Below, in pieces: positions 43,614 through 51,800 of a DNA stretch of 64,000 nt. The notes under the pieces are model-generated. The model made no database searches, was not told the origin of the DNA, and saw only the letters and a list, made by a program, of their open reading frames with translations. Both the position numbers and the translations under genes were made by a program. Each line of letters opens with the position of its first letter. The stretch's first letter is position 1. The DNA is from Bdellovibrionales bacterium (GTDB taxonomy: Bacteria > Bdellovibrionota > UBA1018 > CAIMNF01). The stretch spans positions 1 to 64,000 of the forward strand of contig CANHQK010000005.1 of the NCBI GenBank assembly GCA_947462765.1, read 5' to 3'.

Positions 43614-45524
43614 ATGGCAACCATCGGTGATTCTACAAAAAAATCCAATTCCATGCTCATGCTTCTCGGCGCACTCGGCGTCGTGTTTGGAGACATCGGA
43701 ACCAGCCCGCTCTACACCATTCAAGAATGTGTGAACCCGGTTCACGGAATTCCTGCCTCAGTTGAGGCGAATCTGATGGGATTGATGTCGCTCATCTTTT
43801 GGGCCCTGATGATGGTGATCACGATCAAGTACGTGGTCTTTGTGATGCGAGCGGATAACCGGGGCGAGGGCGGATCCATGGCTCTGCTCGCCCTGCTTCC
43901 TGAATCAGTGAAAATGCGAGCCCCCGGGAAAGTGGGTTTCACTGCAATTCTAGTGATTATCGCCGCTTCCTTGCTGTTCGGTGACGGCGTGATCACACCG
44001 GCGATCTCGGTCCTATCCGCCGTCGAGGGATTGAAGCTGATCTCCCCTACTTTCGAACCTTATGTGGTTCCTCTGACCGTCTCGATCCTGGTCGGCTTGT
44101 TCTACTTCCAGAAAAACGGAACCGAAAAAATTGGGAATGCATTCGGCCCCATCATGATGGTCTGGTTCCTCTGCCTCGGTGCCTTGGGAATCATGCACCT
44201 GTTCGATGCGCCGCGCATTCTTCGAGCCGTTTCTCCGGGATACGCGATCGAATTTTTGCGGGATAACGGGCTTCATTCTTTCAGGACTCTCGGGTCAGTC
44301 GTACTTGCGGTGACCGGGGGGGAGGCATTGTACGGAGACATGGGCCATTTTGGAAGAGTCCCGATCCGTAAAGCCTGGCTGTTCATTGTTTTTCCCTGTC
44401 TCTTGCTCAACTATTTCGGCCAAGCCGCTTTTCTGATCGCTCATCCCGAATCGGCCAACAATCCCTTTTACGAGATGGTTCCGAACTCTCTGCTCTATCC
44501 CATGGTCATTTTGGCGACCCTGGCGACGGTCATCGCGTCCCAGGCTATGATCACGGGCGCTTTTTCACTGACTTCCCAGGCCATCCGTCTCGGATATTTT
44601 CCCAGGCTCACGGTCAAACACACATCCGAACATGGCGAGGGACAAATCTATGTTCCTTTTATTAATCTGGTTCTCGCAGTTCTTTGTATTGCCCTGGTGG
44701 TCATTTTCCAGGCTTCCACAAAGCTTGCAGCCGCATACGGACTGGCGGTGACAGGAACGATGACGATCACTTCGATTGTGTTCTTTCAGGTCACCCGCCA
44801 CAAGTGGAAGTGGAACCCGCTTTATTCGTGGCTTTTTCTAGCGGTGTTTCTGACCATTGACCTTCACTTCTTGACGGCGACCGCATTCAAGTTTTTTGAT
44901 GGCGGGTGGATTCCTGTTTTCATCGGCATTTTCTTCTTCCTCGTCATGTGGCTCTGGAGGGTTGGAAGGAGCCTCCTCGCGCGTCACTTCATGCGAAGCG
45001 CCGAGCCGCTCGATGCATTCTTGGACAATCTCGAAAAAGAAGTCCCCTACCGCATTCCGGGCATCGGTGTGTTCCTCGCCTCCGATCCGAACGGCGTCCC
45101 CCCCGTGGTGCTCCGGATGGTGAGGCGCTTCCATACGCTCCACGCCAACATCCTCTTGCTCACGGTCACCTCCGAGACAGTTCCCTACTTTTGCAGGGGC
45201 GGTAAATGCGAGGATGACCGAGTCGAGGTGCAAACCCTGGGTAAAGGATTTCATCGGGTGCTCGTCCGCTACGGTTACATGGAGATGCCGGACATTCCAT
45301 CGATCATGGAAAAGGCGCTCCTCAAGCTCGAGATGAATGCCAATCTGAAAGAACTGGTCTATGTACTCGGACACGAGACCTTCGTCGAGCAGGAGAGCGG
45401 CGAGATGAATCGCTTCCAACAGGGGATCTTCTCGTTCCTGTCCCGCAATGCGCGAAATGCGACCGACTACTTCAAGCTCCCGCCGGACCAGGTGATCGAG
45501 CTCGGGACACACATCGACCTTTGA
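43614..45524 (+). CDS. kup: Low-affinity potassium transporter Kup
   Basis: The track starts at TTG 43587; ATG at 43614 (MATIGDSTKKSNSMLMLLGALG) is preferred, giving 636 residues, the usual Kup length. The family opening LGALGVVFGDIGTSPLYTIQECV is followed by about 12 membrane segments and a cytosolic C-terminal domain (about 470-636). TGGEALYGDMGHFG and FGQAAFLI are further family segments. Kup imports K+ with protons. The 5' region holds the structured RNA candidate. Its last 53 bases overlap the convergent guanine deaminase gene. Confidence 0.95.
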   Translation: MATIGDSTKKSNSMLMLLGALGVVFGDIGTSPLYTIQECVNPVHGIPASVEANLMGLMSLIFWALMMVITIKYVVFVMRADNRGEGGSMALLALLPESVKMRAPGKVGFTAILVIIAASLLFGDGVITPAISVLSAVEGLKLISPTFEPYVVPLTVSILVGLFYFQKNGTEKIGNAFGPIMMVWFLCLGALGIMHLFDAPRILRAVSPGYAIEFLRDNGLHSFRTLGSVVLAVTGGEALYGDMGHFGRVPIRKAWLFIVFPCLLLNYFGQAAFLIAHPESANNPFYEMVPNSLLYPMVILATLATVIASQAMITGAFSLTSQAIRLGYFPRLTVKHTSEHGEGQIYVPFINLVLAVLCIALVVIFQASTKLAAAYGLAVTGTMTITSIVFFQVTRHKWKWNPLYSWLFLAVFLTIDLHFLTATAFKFFDGGWIPVFIGIFFFLVMWLWRVGRSLLARHFMRSAEPLDAFLDNLEKEVPYRIPGIGVFLASDPNGVPPVVLRMVRRFHTLHANILLLTVTSETVPYFCRGGKCEDDRVEVQTLGKGFHRVLVRYGYMEMPDIPSIMEKALLKLEMNANLKELVYVLGHETFVEQESGEMNRFQQGIFSFLSRNARNATDYFKLPPDQVIELGTHIDL

Positions 45525-46809
45525 TCCAAGAAGAGGCAACCAGAGTGTCGAAGGCGCTCCGGCGTCGCACACCGGCATGGAGGCGTTCGAGGATTTCCTC
45601 GGCGTTCCGTCCGGCAAGCACGCGATCCGACACCGGTACCACCATGAAATTGGCTTCCTTACTGGCCTTGAAATTCCCGGTGATCCGATCGAGTCCGAGA
45701 ATCGCAGCTCCAGCCAGAGTCGCACGGAACAGGGCCTTCACGCGGGTCGCGCCCTTCACGTCTGCTTTCCGGTTCTGACGGACAAAACTTTCCATCACAT
45801 CGAACATCGACAGGAATGGACCTCCTCCGATGTCGGAGCCGAGCGCCCAGCGCACGCCTGCTTTTTCCGTGCGGCGGAAGTCGAACAGTCCCGAGCCCAG
45901 TCCGAGATCTTTGACCGGAGCATTCGAGGTCGGACAGTGAGCGATTGCAGTGCGGGTGCGCGCTAAAAGACGAAGTTCGGCCGCAGACAGATGAATCCCG
46001 TGGCCCATGATCGAGCGGGGCCCGAGCATTCCGGCCTTTTGATAGATCTCGGTGTAGGTCCTGACCTTCTCAAAACCAGGTATTTTCCGGTATTGCGACA
46101 GCACGAACTCGATCTCTCCGGGAGTCTCCGACAAATGAGTCTGCTTGAAAGCCCGAGCTGTATCGGCCAGCCGGGCCCCCTCTTTCATCACCTTCGGAGT
46201 CGTGGTGATGGCAAAACGGGGAGTCAGGGCATAGCGGGTGCCGTATTGTTTCAGGAGTTTCCGGACCAGCCGGAGCGACTCTTCTTCCCCCACCGTGAGT
46301 TCGGGGGGCGACTCCATGTTCATGAGCACGTTTCCGATCACAAAATGCCCCTTCACTTCACGGAAGGCGCTCCGGATCGCGGTTTCATGGATCGAGCTGT
46401 AGATGGCTCCCCCTTGGGTTCCGGAGCCGCGAAGCTTCAAGAAAAACTCTTTCGCGCGCTTCCGTGAGTATGCGGGGTCGGCAAAGCGCATCTCTGTGGG
46501 AAAAGTGTACTTTTTGAGCCAGGTCAAAAGGGAGGCCTTTGGCATCACACGGACCTCATCCTGTACCCAATGGAAATGGAGGTCAAAGAAGCCGGGGATC
46601 AGCAGGGCCGAGCCATGGTCGATCACCGCTCTGCCTCCGAAGACCTTGCCATATCGGGCCCGTGCCCCCGCCAAATCATGGATCCCGTGGATTTTTCCGG
46701 TTCGGGCATCCACCGCCAAGACTCCCTCCCGGACCAGCTCACATTCGAGGTCGGAGAGCGGATTCAAGAGGGTCCCCAGATGAAAACGAAGCAAGGGCTT
46801 TTTGGTCAT
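45472..46809 (-). CDS. guaD: Guanine deaminase
   Basis: 445 residues, amidohydrolase superfamily. The metal ligands HFH (IPGFFDLHFHWVQ), the His in QTHLSETPGE, GHGIHL and the Asp in GSDIGGG are present. LLTWLKKYTFPTEMRFADPAYSRK is the guanine deaminase-type segment, and AHCPTSNAPVKDLGLGSGLFDF fits as well. It turns guanine into xanthine and ammonia, the entry step for the pathway encoded downstream. It diverges from the PuuD-like gene with 75 bases between starts. Allantoinase was considered but does not fit these motifs. Confidence 0.9.
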   Translation of the reverse strand: MTKKPLLRFHLGTLLNPLSDLECELVREGVLAVDARTGKIHGIHDLAGARARYGKVFGGRAVIDHGSALLIPGFFDLHFHWVQDEVRVMPKASLLTWLKKYTFPTEMRFADPAYSRKRAKEFFLKLRGSGTQGGAIYSSIHETAIRSAFREVKGHFVIGNVLMNMESPPELTVGEEESLRLVRKLLKQYGTRYALTPRFAITTTPKVMKEGARLADTARAFKQTHLSETPGEIEFVLSQYRKIPGFEKVRTYTEIYQKAGMLGPRSIMGHGIHLSAAELRLLARTRTAIAHCPTSNAPVKDLGLGSGLFDFRRTEKAGVRWALGSDIGGGPFLSMFDVMESFVRQNRKADVKGATRVKALFRATLAGAAILGLDRITGNFKASKEANFMVVPVSDRVLAGRNAEEILERLHAGVRRRSAFDTLVASSWIKGRCVSRARSPGPAGA

Positions 46810-46884
46810 ATCTGTCCAATATTAAACGCTTTTTACTGGCAGAGGGAGGGTTTTCTGCTAGAGTCCTTCAAAAAGGGGAACAAC

Positions 46885-48495
46885 GTGAATCAGGATCTTT
46901 TTGAATGGCTCCTCCTGCTGGGGCGTTGGGTGCACATCACCGTCGGCATCACCTGGATCGGGACCTCGATCTTTTTCATGTGGCTCGACCGGAGTTTTGT
47001 CCGGAATCCGGAGGCCCAGCACGAAGGCCATGTCGGGGAACTCTGGATGGTCCACGGAGGTGGCTTTTACCACGTTGAAAAGCTCCTGATGGGACCCACC
47101 AAAGTTCCGAAGGATCTCCATTGGTTCAAATGGGAGTCGTACTGGACCTGGATGTCCGGGATCTTTCTCCTGGCGATGATTTTTTACGCCGGGTCGGGAA
47201 CTTTTTTGCTCGATTCCTCAGTCTCCAAGATCACCTACGGTCAGGCGATCGCCCTTTCGATCGGCTCCCTCGTCGGATCCTGGTTCTTTTATGATTTTCT
47301 GTGGGAGTCCTCACTCACCAAGAAAAGCCCGATCACCGGGCACATCCTGACCCTCCTTTGGTTCGGGGGAATGGTTTACCTCCTCTGTCATACCCTTTCG
47401 GGTCGGGCCGCTTACATCCACATCGGGGGCATGGTCGGGACCTGGATGACGGCGAATGTCTTCCTCAGGATCATTCCCCGTCAGGTCAAGATGGTCGAGG
47501 CCTCGAAGCGAGGTGAACCGGTGAACCAGGAGTGGGGAAAGAATGCCAAAAACCGTTCGACCCACAACACCTACCTCACCCTACCCGTAATCTTCATCAT
47601 GCTTTCGAATCACTTTCCGAACACCTACGGAAACCCCTACAATTGGCAAATTCTGATTGCCATCAGTGCGGCAGGCGCCGCCATCCGTGAGTTCTTCGTG
47701 GTCCGCCTGTCGAATCCCGCCAGATCCAAGCTCTTCGGAGCCATCGGGGCTATTCTGATTCTGGCGGTGATGTTTCTGACCCGCGAAAACACCGGATACA
47801 CGGAATCGACGCCGCCTCCCGCTCCAGCTGCAACGGTGTCTGCCACCGCTACGCCTGCAGGCCCGGTCGGCAGCATTCGGGGCGTGATCTCGCTCGAGGG
47901 GTTGGCTCCTGAGCCAGAGAAGCTCTCTCTTCCGGCGGTCTGCAATCCGAAGAATAAACCCGTCATTTATTCCAATGACATCCAGATCGAAAACGGAAAG
48001 ATCAAGAACGTCCTCGTCCGGGTGATTTCCGGACAAGAAGGAAAACCGATCCCTCCGGCTCCGACCACTCCCGTAATCCTCGATCAGGTGGATTGCCAGT
48101 ACGAGCCCCGGGTGATTGCGGTCCGGGTCGGACAAGCGGTGGATTTTCTCAATAGCGATCCGACCTTTCACAATGTGAAGTCCCGGAGCAAGTCGAACGA
48201 GAACTTCAATGTGGCCATGCCAAATAAAGGGGATAAAGTCACGAAGGTCTTCACCAAACCGGAAATCGTCATCGAGTCGGAGTGCAGCGTTCACCCGTGG
48301 ATGAGTGCCTCCATTGCGGTGATGGACCACCCCTGGTTCGCGATCAGTGATGCCTCGGGATCCTACTCGATAGGCGGCTTGCCACCCGGAAAATACAAGA
48401 TCGAAGCCTGGCATGAGGTGTTCGGCTCGAAAACTCTCGAAGTCACCATCAGCGAAGGGAAAGAGGCAGTGGCCGATTTCTCATTCAAGAAATGA
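46885..48495 (+). CDS. puuD: PuuD-type urate oxidase fused to a copper-binding cupredoxin-like domain
   Basis: GTG at 46885 with AAGGGGAAC upstream gives 536 residues; the track's 46570 start lies inside guaD. Residues 1 to about 303 are the PuuD membrane domain, with about eight helices and GRWVHITVGITWIGTSIFFMW, HGGGFYHVEK and IFIMLSNHFPNTYG. Known PuuD proteins end in a cytochrome c. Here a Pro/Ala linker (about 304-327) leads to a cupredoxin-like domain with His429 (FHNV), Cys467, His470 and Met473 (ECSVHPWM), a type-1 copper ligand set, then a carboxypeptidase-regulatory-like beta domain (about 485-536: GGLPPGKYKIEAWHE). It should oxidise urate to 5-hydroxyisourate, with copper replacing heme as electron exit. 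HIU hydrolase follows. Confidence 0.88.
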   Translation: MNQDLFEWLLLLGRWVHITVGITWIGTSIFFMWLDRSFVRNPEAQHEGHVGELWMVHGGGFYHVEKLLMGPTKVPKDLHWFKWESYWTWMSGIFLLAMIFYAGSGTFLLDSSVSKITYGQAIALSIGSLVGSWFFYDFLWESSLTKKSPITGHILTLLWFGGMVYLLCHTLSGRAAYIHIGGMVGTWMTANVFLRIIPRQVKMVEASKRGEPVNQEWGKNAKNRSTHNTYLTLPVIFIMLSNHFPNTYGNPYNWQILIAISAAGAAIREFFVVRLSNPARSKLFGAIGAILILAVMFLTRENTGYTESTPPPAPAATVSATATPAGPVGSIRGVISLEGLAPEPEKLSLPAVCNPKNKPVIYSNDIQIENGKIKNVLVRVISGQEGKPIPPAPTTPVILDQVDCQYEPRVIAVRVGQAVDFLNSDPTFHNVKSRSKSNENFNVAMPNKGDKVTKVFTKPEIVIESECSVHPWMSASIAVMDHPWFAISDASGSYSIGGLPPGKYKIEAWHEVFGSKTLEVTISEGKEAVADFSFKK

Positions 48496-48502
48496 GACGG
48501 AC

Positions 48503-48826
48503 ATGATCAGCACCCACATTCTCGACACCAGCAAAGGATTTCCCGCAAGCGGCGTGAAGGTCCATCTCGACACGATTCAGAACGGAAACTGGGCTCTTCT
48601 TGCGTCAGGTGAGACCAACTCAGACGGAAGATTCGTATTCGATGTTCCCTACCTGGCAGGTCAGTACCGGATCCGATTCGGAATCGAAGACCACTACTCC
48701 CGTTCCGGCCTGAAGCCGTTTTTCCTCGATGTCCCCGTTGCATTCGAAATCACGGATACTTCGAGAAAATACCACATCCCCCTGCTCCTGAACCCCTACG
48801 GGTATTCCACCTACCGAGGATCCTGA
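48503..48826 (+). CDS. uraH: 5-hydroxyisourate hydrolase (transthyretin-like)
   Basis: ATG at 48503 gives 107 residues, the normal HIU hydrolase size; the track start at 48413 lies inside the previous gene. The N-terminal STHILDTSKGFPA and C-terminal RKYHIPLLLNPYGYSTYRGS carry the active-site histidines and the signature YRGS tetrapeptide. It hydrolyses 5-hydroxyisourate to OHCU. No signal peptide, so it is cytosolic. It lies seven bases after the PuuD-like gene, and its TGA overlaps the start of the four-domain gene, so the order follows the pathway. Confidence 0.96.
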   Translation: MISTHILDTSKGFPASGVKVHLDTIQNGNWALLASGETNSDGRFVFDVPYLAGQYRIRFGIEDHYSRSGLKPFFLDVPVAFEITDTSRKYHIPLLLNPYGYSTYRGS

Positions 48827-51800
48827 TGAAGCCCATCACCGCCTACGAATCCTTTCTCTCCCCCCAGTTGATTGAAACGCTCAAGGCCCAAGGGCGGCCT
48901 GTTGCCGGCGTTCCCGGTCTCATGGAGCTCGATCAAGGAGGCGGTCTCGAGTCCCCTGAATCCCTCGCCTTTGTGTGCGAGTTGTTCCGGAAATTGAGAG
49001 ATCCTCTCGAAAGGATTCTGAATCAGCGTGTCATCGACCGGAAGTTCATCGATGAGCGGACCCTTGCCTGTGTGGGACTCAATACCGCTCTCAAAATCGA
49101 TTTGCTGGATCCGGAATACAAAACCGTCATCGGACAGAAAGACGGTAAGGGCAGGATTGTGGTCGGCCCCCACGGTCCTCACTATTGCCAACCGGTCGAA
49201 GGCAAGCCCGTGGCTCCGATCCCGGAGGAACTGCAGGGCTACCATGTGACTCTTTTCGGACCTCCGGATGATCCGAAGCTCTCCATCAATGCCATGAATG
49301 CCTTTCACCGGGTCCTGAAGGATGAGCCTGCCATCATCAGTGAGATCCTGAAGCACAGCTCGATCACACCTTACTGGGGTGCCGATGACGAAGACTCGAA
49401 GACTCCGCTTCGACAGGATCTGGTTGCAGCGGGAGAGCACCTGAAGGCCTGCTTCGACGGAAGTCTTCAGTACACCGACCCCCGTAATGGAAAATCCTAT
49501 CGTCTGGCAACAGAAAGACTCTCGCTTCCGATCAAGCGGTTCCCGGGCCTCGCACTCCCTTGCCCGTTCTTGCTTCTGAATGGCTCGCCGATTCCCCTGC
49601 ATTTGTACGATTTCGCAATCCACCTCTTTGCAAACCATGCGGATCCGAAAGCGCTGCACTACTACGTTCCTAAACTCGAGAACGAAGAGGAAGCGGCTTA
49701 CATCAAGCTCATGATCGAGACGGCCGAATCCCTCTTGATCGATCGGGGATCCCCTTACCGGAAGGGTACGATCCGTCTTTTCATCGTGCTTGAGAATCCG
49801 AGAGCCATTTTCCGCGCCCATGAGATCATGGATGCGCTCCATCCTTACTTTGCCGGAGCCTCTCTGGGTTGGCACGACTATCTGGCATCAACCGCCCGTT
49901 TGATGAAAAACGATCCGAACTACCGGATTCCCGTCAAAGCCGATCCGGACATTGTGATCAAATACATCAAGGCCTCCCACGACCTTCTGACCCGCACGGT
50001 CGGATCCCGGGGCGGCATCCAGATCGGGGGGATGTACGGAGTTTTGCCGATCCAAAACGAATTGAAGAGCCACTCCTTCCAGATCACGCTCAAGGGTTAC
50101 TTCCGCGATGTCATCACCCAAATGAAGCGAGGCCTCTCCGGCTTCTGGGTCGCGCACCCGGACTTTGTACGAATCGGAATCGCCATGGTCGAGGCTTGGA
50201 AACAGCGGAAATCCCGTCCGGAATGGCTCCCGGCTTTGGTGACCTCATTGCTTGAACCTGAACACCGGAATGAGATTCTCGCCTTCATCGATCAACCGGA
50301 TATCGAGGGTCTGAAACCCGAAGATCCACGCTACGCGCGCTCCCTCATTGTCGCAGACTTGAAGGAATCGGACTTCATCCCGAATCACGATCCCGAGGAA
50401 GTGCGGTACAATGTTTTCCAAGCCCTCCAGTACCTGACGGACTGGCTCTCGGGCAACGGGTGCGTGGCGCTCCCTTCGACCATCGGGGGCGTACCGGTGC
50501 GCGTGATGGACGACCTCGCCACCGCCGAGCGCTCACGTTGGGAAGTCTGGCATGAAATCCATCATGGAAGGGTCAGTCTCGAGACCTTCCTCAAAATCGC
50601 TCACGAAGAATACCGGTTCATCCGGAAGGATCTTTCTGACGGCAAGAAAATTGTCCAAGTGAAATGGGACAGCCGGACCGAACGGTGGTACCCGATCGCC
50701 CTCCAACTCATGATCCAGCTCATGACGACCGAGGATCCGCCCGAGTTCGCAAGCGAGCTCCTGCTTCCGTTCACCCTGGAGCTGATCCGGAACTCCCCGG
50801 ATCCCTGGGCTACTGCAAAACGTTACGCGCCTTCGAAGTACGTTCTGAGAAAAGAGGTCGAAAGAATGAGTGATCTCTTTGACGTGTGCGGGACGATGGC
50901 TTTCGCCTCGCCCGTTTCAAGGGATCCGTTCCTCGATCTGAAGCGGATCGAGTCCTTGATTCTGGGTCTGAACCAGAACGAGTTGCTCGAAGCCGCCTCC
51001 TTTCATGGAGACATCGGTGAGACTCCGGCCACGCTCGACGAGAGGGCCCGGGGTGAACAGGCCAAGGTTCAGGCGGATGATCCGGCTCTCCGGGCCGAGC
51101 TTCGTTTGCTCGGTGCCGAGTATCTGAAACGCCATGGATTCAAGTTTCTGGTTTCAGCAAAGGGTAAATCAGCGGGAGAATTGCTGACACTCCTGAAGGA
51201 GCGTATTCAACGCCCGACTGATGCGGAATTCCTCACCGCAAAGAAAGAACTCTTCGAGATCACCCGCAAGCGTTTGGCGGGACTCCTCGAGAAGGATCCG
51301 ATCGCTAACATCGAGTCCCTACGTAAGAATGCGGGGATCCGGGGAGTGCAAATCGCGGCCACTCTGAACGGAAGCCAGATCGGAGTCGCTTGTCTCGGAA
51401 CCCGGAATCGTTCCGGAGATCCGGTCACCCCTTCGACCCGCTTTGAAATCGCTTCGCTCAGCAAGACTCTGGCCGCTGCCTTTTCCATTCCATTTTTGCG
51501 CTCGAGGGGAATCACCCTCGATACCCCCGTTCAAACCCTGTTGGATGAAGCGGGTTCGTCATTCCGACTGAGATCCATCGGTTCCACTCCGGCTGATGGT
51601 GCACACGGGGTGACGGTGAAGCACCTCATGAACCACCGTGCGCTCAATCTTCATTATGTGAACGGACTTCCGGCTCATGAGCCGCGCCCGACCGCAGGAG
51701 ACATCCTCGAAGGAAAAGCCGGCTACTGGAAGCCTGAAGTCGGGGTGCTTCATCCTCCTGGAACCCAATTCCAGTACTCGGGTGGCGGGTATCTGGTACT

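Noticed and set aside
44838-45725. 295-residue minus-strand ORF opposite kup
   Set aside because: Charged antisense translation of membrane-helix codons; kup is certain on the other strand.
45472-46809. Allantoinase identity for the amidohydrolase
   Set aside because: The WLKKYTFPTE and GSDIGGG segments are those of guanine deaminase, and the carboxylated-lysine pattern of allantoinase is not seen.
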